DNA of 64,000 nucleotides from Cellulomonas sp. NTE-D12 (GTDB taxonomy: Bacteria; Actinomycetota; Actinomycetes; Actinomycetales; Cellulomonadaceae). Below, piece after piece: positions 10,929-23,541 of the stretch (its first letter is position 1; each line of letters starts with the position of its first letter). The notes beneath the pieces are model-generated. The model did no database searches. It was not told where the DNA came from and was given only the letters and a program-made list of their open reading frames with translations. The translations under genes were made by a program, and so were the position numbers. The stretch covers positions 1,116,001-1,180,000 of the forward strand of contig NZ_AP026442.1 of NCBI RefSeq assembly GCF_027923705.1, read 5' to 3'.

Positions 10929-13130
10929 TCAGCCGCGAGCGGATGCAGCGTCGGTCGACTCCGCCGGCGCCTCCGACCCGTCTCCCGCGGACCCGTCCGG
11001 GACCGACTCGTCACGCACGGACTCGGCTCCGCCCGTCTCGGCGGTCGCCTCGGGCTGCCCCTCGGGCTCGGCCTCGCGGGTCGGCGTCGCCGCGCCCTCC
11101 GGGATGCCGTCCGCAGCCGTCTCGGCACCTGCCGAGGGCTCGTCGTCGGCCGCAGGGCTCGGCGGCGCCGTCGCGGCGGCGGACACCGGTGCCGGCCTTC
11201 CCTTGGCGCCCCGTACCGCCGGCCGGCTGCTCCGCGCCGGACGCTCCGCCGCCGACTGACGGTTCTTCTCGAACTCGGCCTCCACGCGGCCGGCCTTCTC
11301 CAGCGCCGAGCGGTCCGGGTTGCTTCCGAGGAGGTTCCGCAGCTCGTCGAGGTACCCGGTGATCGACTCCCGCTGCCGGTTCAGGTCCTCCACCTGACGC
11401 TGGGCGGAGGTGCGCTCGCGCTCGGACTCGATCATCGCGTCCGAGATCTGCTTCTCCGCGTGCTCCCGTGCCTCGGAGACCACGCGGTCGGCGTTCTTGC
11501 GGGCGTTCGAGACGAGGTCCCGGGCGTGCGCCTCCGCGTCGGTCCGGACCTTCTCGGCCTGGGCGAGCGCCTTGGCCACCCGCTGCTCGGCCTCGGCGGC
11601 GTGCGCCTCCGCGTCCGCGACCAGGCGCTCCGTCTCGGCACGAGCCCGTTCGTGGCGCTCCGAGTCCGCGCGCTCGGCGGCCTCCCGCTTCGAGGCGATC
11701 TCCAGCTCGGCGTCCGCCAGGCGCTGCTCGGCGTCCCGCACCAGCGTGTCGGCGTGCGCCTTGGCGTTCGCGGTCAGGTCGGCGATCGACCGCCGCGCCT
11801 CCGTCTGGAGCCGCTCGACCTCCAGGCGCGTGGTCTCCCGCAGCTCCGTGGTCTCGCGTGCGGCCGTCGCCCGCAGCTCGGCGGCCTCCCGCTCGGTGGT
11901 CTCCCGCAGCTGCGTGGTCTCCCGCTCCGTGACCTGGGCGAGGTGCGCCGTCTCGACCTGCGTGCGCTCCCGCAGCTCCGTCGTCTCGCGCTCGGCACGG
12001 GCCCGCAGGTCAGCCGCGTACTGCGCCGCCTCCGCACGGAGCGCCGCGACGGCCTGCTCCGCCTCGGTGCGGGCCGCCGCCAGCTCGTCCGCCGTCGTCG
12101 CGCGCAGCTCCCCGGTCTCCCGCTCCGCGCTGGCCCGCACGAAGGACGCGTACTGCTCCGCCTCGGTCCGCAGCGCCGCCACCTCGGCGGCGACCCGCTG
12201 CTGCAGGGCCGCCCCGTCCCGCTCCGCCGCGGAACGCACCTGGTCGGCGTACTCCTGGGCCGACGCGCGCAGGGTCGTGACCTCGTCCGCCACGTGCTGG
12301 CGCAGGGCGGCGGCCTCGTCGTCCGCCTCGGCCCGAACCCGTGCCGCGTACCGGTCCACCTCGGAGGTCCGGGCGGCCAGCTCGGACTCGACGCGCTGAC
12401 GCAGCTCCGTCGTCTCGACGTCGGCCGCGCGGCGCAGGTCCTGGTCGTAGCGCTCGGCCTCCGCCCGCATCGCCTCGGTCTCCGCCTCGGTGCGCGCCCG
12501 CAGCTCGCTCGCGGTGCGCTCCGTCGCGACCCGGAGCTGGGTCGCCTCGTGCTCCACCGTCGCCCGCAGCGTGCCGAGCTCGCGCTCGAGGGTGGTGCGC
12601 CGCTCGCTCTCCTCGGTGGCGATCGCGCTCGCGATCCGAGCCGCCTCGCGCTCGGCGGAGCCGACCAGCTCCTCGGCCCTCCGCTGGGCGGCGGTCAGCT
12701 GGCTCTCCGCCTCCGTCGCCGCCGACGTCCGGACCTCCTCGGCCTCGCGGCGCGCGGTCGCGAGCAGCTCCGCGACCTCGTTCTCCGCGCGGGCGCGGAG
12801 CTGCCCGGCTGCAAGCTTGGCCCGCGCGAGCGAGTCCGCCGCCTGGGCGTTGGCCTGCGTCACGACGTCGGACGACTGCTCCTCGGCTGAGCGCAGCAGC
12901 TGCTCGATCCGCGAGCCGAGGCCGGAGTACGTGGGCCGCTCCGCCTCCCGCAGCTGCCGGTGCGCCTCGGACAGCTCACCGGCGACCTGGAGCGCCTTGG
13001 CGTCCGCAGCCTGGACCTGCGAACGGGCGTCGTCCACGGCCTTCTCGAGAGCGGCGATCCGCGCGTCGACGGCGTCGCGGTCGTAGCCGCGGAAGTTGAC
13101 GACGGGGAAGGTGGGCCGGGCATCGGACAC
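10929..13130 (-). CDS. Scy/DivIVA-like hendecad coiled-coil rod protein
   Basis: A 733-residue protein. Residues about 10-80 resemble the DivIVA/Wag31 N-terminus (VVNFRGYDRDAVDARI, then GLGSRIEQLLRSAEEQ). Residues 81-586 fall into about 46 consecutive 11-residue units without a break in register, each with Leu/Val/Ile near unit position 9. The last 110 residues are an acidic Pro/Ala/Glu-rich tail. This is the architecture of actinobacterial polar scaffold proteins such as Scy and FilP; some databases call relatives 'cellulose-binding', for which I see no basis. The GTG start (13128-13130) has GGAGGA upstream; a longer frame exists but reads into the divergent promoter. Likely role: cytoplasmic scaffold for polar growth or division (inference). 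Confidence 0.78.
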   Translation of the reverse strand: MSDARPTFPVVNFRGYDRDAVDARIAALEKAVDDARSQVQAADAKALQVAGELSEAHRQLREAERPTYSGLGSRIEQLLRSAEEQSSDVVTQANAQAADSLARAKLAAGQLRARAENEVAELLATARREAEEVRTSAATEAESQLTAAQRRAEELVGSAEREAARIASAIATEESERRTTLERELGTLRATVEHEATQLRVATERTASELRARTEAETEAMRAEAERYDQDLRRAADVETTELRQRVESELAARTSEVDRYAARVRAEADDEAAALRQHVADEVTTLRASAQEYADQVRSAAERDGAALQQRVAAEVAALRTEAEQYASFVRASAERETGELRATTADELAAARTEAEQAVAALRAEAAQYAADLRARAERETTELRERTQVETAHLAQVTERETTQLRETTEREAAELRATAARETTELRETTRLEVERLQTEARRSIADLTANAKAHADTLVRDAEQRLADAELEIASKREAAERADSERHERARAETERLVADAEAHAAEAEQRVAKALAQAEKVRTDAEAHARDLVSNARKNADRVVSEAREHAEKQISDAMIESERERTSAQRQVEDLNRQRESITGYLDELRNLLGSNPDRSALEKAGRVEAEFEKNRQSAAERPARSSRPAVRGAKGRPAPVSAAATAPPSPAADDEPSAGAETAADGIPEGAATPTREAEPEGQPEATAETGGAESVRDESVPDGSAGDGSEAPAESTDAASARG
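11373..12890 (-). repeat. Tandem 11-residue (33-nt) coding repeats
   Basis: The coding sequence of the rod protein here encodes about 46 consecutive hendecads. In the middle, four or five successive 33-residue blocks begin with a Tyr-containing unit (EAERYDQDLRR, EVDRYAARVRA, SAQEYADQVRS, EAEQYASFVRA, EAAQYAADLRA), so a 99-nt super-period is superimposed, with one extra unit before the last block. Confidence 0.7.
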
Positions 13131-13289
13131 GGGCTTGATCCTCCAGGGGGCGTGGGCACGCGACGGCGCGGTCGACCACGTGTCGAGACCGGCGACCCGG
13201 CGCCAGGATACGCGGAACGGGTGAAGGAGCCCATGGGCCGAACGGGGTGGGGAACCTCGCGTTCGGCGGGCCGTCCCGGGCCGCCCGCT

Positions 13290-13295
13290 TATCCT
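13290..13295 (+). promoter_or_regulatory. -10 box for membrane protein operon
   Basis: TATCCT lies 27 nt before GTG 13323, leaving a short leader with GAGGA at 13311-13315. It sits in the 192-nt divergent region shared with the coiled-coil gene. Confidence 0.45.
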
Positions 13296-13322
13296 GGGTG
13301 TCCCGTCCGAGAGGATTTGTGT

Positions 13323-15308
13323 GTGCGCAAGCGACTGATCGAGGCCGGCATCGGCTTGCTGGGGCTCGTCGTCATCGCTCTGGCGGTCGCCTCCGCGACC
13401 CTCTGGCGCGCGGACGACGTGCTGGTCGCCCGGGCCACTGCGACCGCCGGTCTCGTCGTCACGGACCCCGGTGTCCTGGAGCTCGGCGGAGACCCGGTCA
13501 CGGTGCGCGCGCAGGTCCCGGCGGGGGACCACGTCGTGCTCGCCGTCGGTCGGGACACCGATGTCAGCGGCTGGGTGGGCAGCGATCCCTACCAGCGCGT
13601 GTCGGGACTCTCCGGCTGGCGAACGCTGCGGCTCGCCGCACCCGGGTCGTCCGCTGCGCCGTCGCCGGCGGGCTCGACGTCCGCGTCCGCTTCACCGTCG
13701 GGGGGCGCCGCTGCCTCGAGCCCGTCGGGGGGCGCCGCAGCCGCGTCGGCGGCTCCAGGTTCGAGCGCCTCCGCTGCACCGGGAACGGGCGCGAGGCCGG
13801 CAGCGGACCCGTCAGGTTCCGACATGTGGGTGGCCCAGGCGACGGGCACGGGGTCGGCGCAGCTCACGTGGCACGCCCAGGACGGACGCTGGAGTCTCCT
13901 CGTCGCGGGCATCGCCGCCGACGGGTCCGCCGTGAACCCCACGCTGGAGATGTCGTGGCCCCGGGTCGTCTCGTCGCCGTGGCTGGTTCCCGGACTGGTG
14001 CTCGGAGGTCTGCTCCTCCTGGCCGGCGCCGGGCTGCTGGGTCGGGACTGGTGGCGGACCAGGACCGGTCACGACGGCTGGACCTCGGTGGAGACGGGTG
14101 CGGTTCCCGAGGTGCTGCCGGCCGGGCCCGGCGCCGTCCTGACGCGTCGGCAGCTGCGGGAGCTCCAGAGCCGCAGCGGTCGACCGCCCACCGGCGCCGT
14201 CCAGGCGGTGGGAGCGGTCGACGCGCGCGCAGCTGCTCGGGGTGAGCAGGATGCGGCCACCGTGCCGCCGACCAGCACCACGCAGATCGGGCCGCCATCC
14301 GCGCTGCCGGGCGAGCGGTCGGGCACCCGACCGCAGTCCCGTCCGCAGCCTGCCGCCGCTGGGCGCCTCCCGGGCGCCCCGGCCGCTCGCGCGTCCTCGA
14401 CCCCCGGCGCCACGCCGATCGCACCGCAGGTGCGACCCGCCACCGACACGGTGACCGCGGCGGACGCCGCACGCCGCGCTGCGTCCGCGCACAGGTCGCC
14501 CGCGGGTGCCGCCGCGGACACCGTCGGGACGTCGCCCGCAGCCGTGCCGTCGGCCGCGGCGCCGTCGCAGCTCGGGTCCGCCGGCGGGCCGCCGTCTGCC
14601 CCGCCGATCGAGCGCCCGGCACCGCCTTGGGCCGCCGGGGGCCGCCGCGCCCGTCGTGCGGCGGCCGCGCAGCCCGACCTCGGGACGCAGCCGCACGAAC
14701 CCACGGCCCACGGTGCGACCTCGCCCGGAACGCCGAGCCCGCACGAGGGCCGTCCCGCGTGGGCCGCCCCCGTTCCTCCGGACGCTGCCGGCGCGAGGCC
14801 CGTCGCCAGGTCCGGCGGCGATGCACCCAGCCCGTTCGTGCTGAGGCCCTCCGGGCAGGAGGGGCCCGCCGCCCCCTCCCGGACCGGTTCAGGACAGCCG
14901 GGCGCACCGGGTTCCCGGACGGCGGGAGGCCCCGCACGTCCCGGTCAGCCGCTGGCGTCCCCTCGCACCGCGCAGCCGCCGCGACCCGGCGGTTGGGTGC
15001 CCGTGCCCGGCGCGGGAGAGTCCGGGGTGCCCGCGGACCGCGGCGACCGTCCGGGCCGGCCCGCCGCACCGCGCCCGCCGGTGCACCCCTCGTGGCTCGT
15101 CAGCCGGCCCGATGAGCCGCCCACCGGCGAGTCGGCACCGTCCATCGGCCGACCGTCCACGCCCCCCGCCCGCTCCGGCGACGAGCAGCGCGCCGCGACG
15201 GACGAAGGCGCGGAGGACTCACCGTCGTCCCGCGCCGACGCGTGGCGGCGCGCGTGGGGCCTGCCCACCGAGCCGCCCGCCGACGACCGAGGAGGGGATG
15301 GCCGATGA
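13323..15308 (+). CDS. Two-helix membrane protein with long Pro/Ala-rich tail
   Basis: A 661-residue protein I cannot name. Helix 1 (about residues 5-25) is followed by an extracytoplasmic domain to about 210, split by a Ser/Ala/Pro/Gly linker at about 108-160. Helix 2 (about 217-238) leads into a 400-residue Pro/Ala/Arg-rich, apparently disordered cytoplasmic tail. GTG 13323 fits with GAGGA 7 nt upstream. The lipoprotein gene overlaps its end (ATGA). It is divergent from the rod-protein gene, so the cytoplasmic tail might meet that scaffold; this is speculation from context only. Confidence 0.7.
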   Translation: MRKRLIEAGIGLLGLVVIALAVASATLWRADDVLVARATATAGLVVTDPGVLELGGDPVTVRAQVPAGDHVVLAVGRDTDVSGWVGSDPYQRVSGLSGWRTLRLAAPGSSAAPSPAGSTSASASPSGGAAASSPSGGAAAASAAPGSSASAAPGTGARPAADPSGSDMWVAQATGTGSAQLTWHAQDGRWSLLVAGIAADGSAVNPTLEMSWPRVVSSPWLVPGLVLGGLLLLAGAGLLGRDWWRTRTGHDGWTSVETGAVPEVLPAGPGAVLTRRQLRELQSRSGRPPTGAVQAVGAVDARAAARGEQDAATVPPTSTTQIGPPSALPGERSGTRPQSRPQPAAAGRLPGAPAARASSTPGATPIAPQVRPATDTVTAADAARRAASAHRSPAGAAADTVGTSPAAVPSAAAPSQLGSAGGPPSAPPIERPAPPWAAGGRRARRAAAAQPDLGTQPHEPTAHGATSPGTPSPHEGRPAWAAPVPPDAAGARPVARSGGDAPSPFVLRPSGQEGPAAPSRTGSGQPGAPGSRTAGGPARPGQPLASPRTAQPPRPGGWVPVPGAGESGVPADRGDRPGRPAAPRPPVHPSWLVSRPDEPPTGESAPSIGRPSTPPARSGDEQRAATDEGAEDSPSSRADAWRRAWGLPTEPPADDRGGDGR

Positions 15309-16345
15309 GCACCGCACGCTCGTTCTCCGTGACCTCGGGCTCGCGGGCGCTCTCACGACGGGCCGCCGGGCTCACCGTCGTGGCCGCGGTCCTGGGCTCC
15401 GTGCTCGCCGGCTGCGCCGCGGCGCCACCGGCACCGCACCCTCAGGCCGCCCCGGCCGTGCCCCCACCGGTGCTGTCGGTCGCGCAGACCACCACCGTCC
15501 TCGGTGACCTGGGCAAGGTGCTCACGGCCGGTGACGCCGCCCTCGACTCCAACGCGCTGACGGCCCGCGTGATGGACCCGGCCCTCGCCATGCGGCACGC
15601 CGAGTACCTGCGCGCGCAGGCCACCAACGGTCAGCGACCGCCGACGGCTCTCCCGACCAGCGCTCAAGCCGTGATCGAGCCGCGGACCTCGGGCTGGCCG
15701 CGGACGCAGGTCGTCGTCAGCGTGCAGCCCGACGACCTGCAGGCACCCCGCCTCCTCGTGCTGGAGCAGACGACCCCCCGCGACCCGTACCGGTTGTGGG
15801 GATGGGCGCGGCTGTTCCCGGGGGTCTCGATGCCCGCCACCGCGACGCCGGGTGCAGGCAGCCCGGTGCTCCCGGCCGACGCGAGCGGCCTGAGCGTCCG
15901 GCCGGACCAGGTCATGCCGGCCTATGCCGACGTGCTCTCGAACGGAGACGCGTCACAGTCGGCGTCGCAGTTCGCGCCCGACCCGTTCCGCACGAGCGTG
16001 ACCTCCGCCCGGCAGACCCTGGCGACCAACGTCAAGGACGTCGGCAACGCGGCGGAGACGTACACGCCCGACCCCGCTCCGCTGACGGTGATCGGCACGG
16101 TCGACGGGGGCGCCCTCGTCATCGGCAAGGTGACGACGGTGTCCACGGTGTCCATCACCGTCGGCGGTGCCAAGCTCAGCCTCAGCCCGGTGGAGTCCGC
16201 GCTGGCCGCGGCGTCCGAGGCGACGCAGTCGCTGGTGCGCACGTACACCGACGTGCTGGTGTTCCGGGTCCCGCCTGCAAGGTCGACGGCACAGGTGCAG
16301 CTCGTCGCCGCCGAGGCCGTCCTCACCGCCGTCGCCGCACAATAG
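15305..16345 (+). CDS. Putative lipoprotein, conserved in relatives
   Basis: A 346-residue protein with a signal peptide (Arg-rich start, hydrophobic VVAAVLGSVLAG) and a lipobox LAGC at Cys37, so probably anchored on the outer face of the membrane. After a Pro/Ala linker, residues about 60-346 form a single soluble domain with no catalytic motif I recognise. Segments such as FAPDPFRTSVTSARQTLA and ADVLSNGD suggest a binding or structural domain. ATG 15305 overlaps the upstream stop, implying coupled synthesis with the membrane protein. Confidence 0.75.
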   Translation: MSTARSFSVTSGSRALSRRAAGLTVVAAVLGSVLAGCAAAPPAPHPQAAPAVPPPVLSVAQTTTVLGDLGKVLTAGDAALDSNALTARVMDPALAMRHAEYLRAQATNGQRPPTALPTSAQAVIEPRTSGWPRTQVVVSVQPDDLQAPRLLVLEQTTPRDPYRLWGWARLFPGVSMPATATPGAGSPVLPADASGLSVRPDQVMPAYADVLSNGDASQSASQFAPDPFRTSVTSARQTLATNVKDVGNAAETYTPDPAPLTVIGTVDGGALVIGKVTTVSTVSITVGGAKLSLSPVESALAAASEATQSLVRTYTDVLVFRVPPARSTAQVQLVAAEAVLTAVAAQ

Positions 16346-16382
16346 GTCGGCCGCTCACGCAGCACCCAGGGAGTCAGTTCGT

Positions 16383-17321
16383 ATGTCGCAGTCCTCGCAG
16401 CCTCGACCGCGCCTCGACGTGCGTGGAGCCGTCGACCTCTCCTCGCTCGGCAGGCCCTCGACACCGCCCCCGGGCTCACCGGGCGGCCTCCCGGCCCCCG
16501 GCGCCTACGTCGTCGACGTCGACGAGGCATCGTTCGCCGACGTGGTGCGGCGGTCGAGCCAGCACCCCGTCGTGGTGGTGCTCTGGGCGTCGTGGAGCGA
16601 GGTGAGCGCCACGGTGGCCGGACAGCTGGCGGCGATGGCGCAGGACGACGGCGGCACCTGGCTCCTCGCGCGGGTCGATGCCGAGGCCAACCCGCAGATC
16701 GCCCAGGCATTCGGCGCCCAGTCGGTCCCGACGACGGTCGCCGTCCTGGGTGGTCAGCCGGTCCCGCTCTTCCAGGGTGCACCCGCCGCGGACCAGATCC
16801 GCGGGGTGCTCGACCAGGTGCTCGCCGCGGCGCAGGCCAACGGCATCACCGGGCGCGTGACAGCCGGTCAGCAGCCCGAGGTCCCGGCCGAACCCGAAGA
16901 GCCTCCGCTGCCCCCGCTCCACCAGGCCGCGTACGACGCCCTGGAGCGTGACGACCTGCCGGGCGCTCGCACCGCCTACGAGCAGGCGCTCCGCGAGAAC
17001 CCGCGCGATGCGATGGCCCGGGCCGGTCTCGCGCAGGTCGGCCTCCTGGAGCGCACGGCCCCCCTCGACGGACGCAAAGCCCGGGAGGCTGCGGCGGCGG
17101 ACCCCCACGACGTCGACGCCGCACTGGCCGTCGCCGACTTGGACGTGATGGGTGGTGCGGTCCAGGACGCCTTCGACCGCCTCGTCGACATCGTCCGGCG
17201 AACCTCGGGCGCCGACCGCGACCGGGTCCGGGAACGCCTCGTCGACCTGTTCGAGGTCGTGGGGACCGACGACCCGCGAGTCGTGGCGGCCCGGCGGGCG
17301 CTCGCCAGCGCCCTGTACTGA
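16383..17321 (+). CDS. Thioredoxin-fold/TPR protein without CXXC (YbbN-like)
   Basis: A 312-residue protein. Residues about 40-150 are a thioredoxin fold. The active site reads WASWSEVS where thioredoxins have WxxWCGPC, so both cysteines are gone and it cannot be a redox enzyme. The cis-Pro loop VPTTV is kept. Residues about 180-312 are tetratricopeptide helices (AAYDALERDDLPGARTAYEQ onward). The layout matches E. coli YbbN/CnoX and M. tuberculosis Rv1324, chaperone-like holdases. There is no signal peptide. It ends just before the rRNA operon, as in M. tuberculosis the homologue sits near glgB. Confidence 0.85.
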   Translation: MSQSSQPRPRLDVRGAVDLSSLGRPSTPPPGSPGGLPAPGAYVVDVDEASFADVVRRSSQHPVVVVLWASWSEVSATVAGQLAAMAQDDGGTWLLARVDAEANPQIAQAFGAQSVPTTVAVLGGQPVPLFQGAPAADQIRGVLDQVLAAAQANGITGRVTAGQQPEVPAEPEEPPLPPLHQAAYDALERDDLPGARTAYEQALRENPRDAMARAGLAQVGLLERTAPLDGRKAREAAAADPHDVDAALAVADLDVMGGAVQDAFDRLVDIVRRTSGADRDRVRERLVDLFEVVGTDDPRVVAARRALASALY

Positions 17322-17427
17322 GCTCCGCACCCTTCGATCGGCGCGCGCGCGCCTCGGCCGTCGCCGGGGGCCGTCACCACCGGGGAACCGGTTTGCACGG
17401 CGTGACGCGGGTCACCACGTCCGGGAT

Positions 17428-17457
17428 TTGCATTCCCGCCGGGGCGTTGCATAACCT
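17428..17457 (+). promoter_or_regulatory. rrn promoter P1 candidate
   Basis: TTGCAT (17428-17433) is followed after 16 nt by CATAAC (17450) or after 18 nt by TAACCT (17452). It is the weaker of the two candidates. Confidence 0.45.
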
Positions 17458-17654
17458 TCTCAGGCCCCCGGCAGGGAGGAACGAACACCAGGGAACACCC
17501 GGTGGTCGGTCCCGCCGAGGGACACCCGGACTCTCGAGACCACGGCACCGCTGTGGTCTCGGCCGAGTCCGACGCGGGTTCGACCCGCTCCTGACGACCG
17601 GACTGCCCGGACCCGACCGCTTCTTCGCGGCCGAGGCCAAACAGAGCAGCGAAG

Positions 17655-17683
17655 TTGACCGGAGGAAGTCGAACCGCTAAGTT
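17655..17683 (+). promoter_or_regulatory. rrn promoter P2 candidate (strong)
   Basis: TTGACC (17655-17660), a 17-nt spacer and TAAGTT (17678-17683) make a near-consensus sigma-A type promoter about 250 nt before the 16S gene. Transcription would begin near 17690. Confidence 0.75.
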
Positions 17684-17731
17684 TGAACGGTTGCCTCCGA
17701 ACGGGTCGAAAGACCAAGACGGATGAGCGTC

Positions 17732-17744
17732 TGTTCTTTGAGAA
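17732..17744 (+). promoter_or_regulatory. rrn boxA antitermination element
   Basis: TGTTCTTTGAGAA is the usual actinobacterial boxA bound by NusB/NusE in the rRNA leader. It lies between the P2 promoter and the processing stem. Confidence 0.75.
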
Positions 17745-17931
17745 CTCAACAGTGTGCCAAGTAGTCGATGCCAAGTTGTCTGCTGCGATGTTGTGTCGTG
17801 GTGGGCTTGGTGTTGATGGGAGCCTGTCGTCCACCCCGTGGGTGGTGGGTTCCTTTTTGATGCCAGATCTGTGTTGTTCTTTGTTGTGTCTGTTGCCTGA
17901 CTGTCTTCGGGTGGTTGGGTGGCGTTGGACA

Positions 17932-22995
<5,064 letters not shown>

Positions 22996-23000
22996 ACATC

Positions 23001-23024
23001 ATGCACGCGTCCACTGTGCGGTTC
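23001..23024 (+). other. 23S precursor processing stem, 3' arm
   Basis: CGCGTCCACTGTGCGGTTC (23006-23024) and ATGC (23001-23004) pair with the arm at 19850-19873. Confidence 0.75.
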
Positions 23025-23063
23025 CCGAGCAACGAACGGGAACCCGTTTGACAACTCGATACC

Positions 23064-23182
23064 GTTACGGCGGCCATAGCGAAGGGGAAACGCCCGGTCC
23101 CATTCCGAACCCGGAAGCTAAGCCCTTCAGCGCCGATGGTACTGCACCCGCCAGGATGTGGGAGAGTAGGACGCCGCCGAAC
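23064..23182 (+). rRNA. rrf: 5S ribosomal RNA
   Basis: About 119 nt beginning GTTACGGCGGCCATAGCG and ending CGCCGCCGAAC, whose ends pair into helix I. Loop features include CCCATTCCGAACCCGGAAG and GGGAGAGTAGGACGCCGCC. The rRNA terminator follows 9 nt later. Confidence 0.95.
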
Positions 23183-23190
23183 ACCATTCC

Positions 23191-23224
23191 AGAAAGGCCC
23201 ACCCCTAACCGGGTGGGCCTTTCT
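23191..23224 (+). terminator. rrn operon terminator
   Basis: AGAAAGGCCCACCC (23191-23204) and GGGTGGGCCTTTCT (23211-23224) form a perfect 14-bp stem with a 6-nt loop. The 3' arm ends in CTTTCT, giving a U-rich exit. This ends the rRNA transcript. Confidence 0.9.
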
Positions 23225-23541
23225 GCGTTCACCCACCACCCTGCCTCCACCACGATGCGCCAACCCCCGGTGAAGCCACCCCCATTCGATCACCGGTCCG
23301 CTGCTGTGCAGGCCGACGCGGGCACGGTCGGTGCGGACGGTTGCTTCGCCCCGGTTCTCGGTCACTGATGGCGGATCGAGCCGTTTGATCGGTGTCCGGT
23401 TGTGGGATGGCGTTCGGGCGACGTTCGCCGCGCAGGTCAGGCCGGTGAGCCGGGGTGTGCGGGCCGGACCATTGTCGGAGAGGTCGGGAGCGGTGCCTAT
23501 GGGAGCTCGGTCGGTGTACCGGTCGGGCTTGGCTGCCGGTG
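23225..23541. other. Intergenic stretch, nothing recognised
   Basis: About 317 nt between the rRNA terminator and the end of glgB. Short frames are open but have no ribosome binding site, domain or start context. No clear hairpin with a T run was found for glgB. Confidence 0.5.

Larger units (their letters stand above)
17322..17931 (+). promoter_or_regulatory. rRNA operon promoter and leader region
   Basis: This gene-free stretch of about 610 nt holds at least two promoter candidates, a boxA antiterminator and the 5' side of the 16S processing stem. A CCACCC/GGGTGG hairpin (17831-17845) is followed by five T's at 17854-17858 and looks like a weak terminator that antitermination would have to override. 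Confidence 0.8.

Noticed and set aside
11373..12890. CRISPR-like or satellite repeat suggested by 33/99-nt periodicity
   Set aside because: The period is in the protein code (hendecads); the DNA units are divergent and in frame.
10929..13130. Cellulose-binding protein label for the coiled-coil gene
   Set aside because: No carbohydrate-binding module and no signal peptide; the sequence is a cytoplasmic coiled coil.
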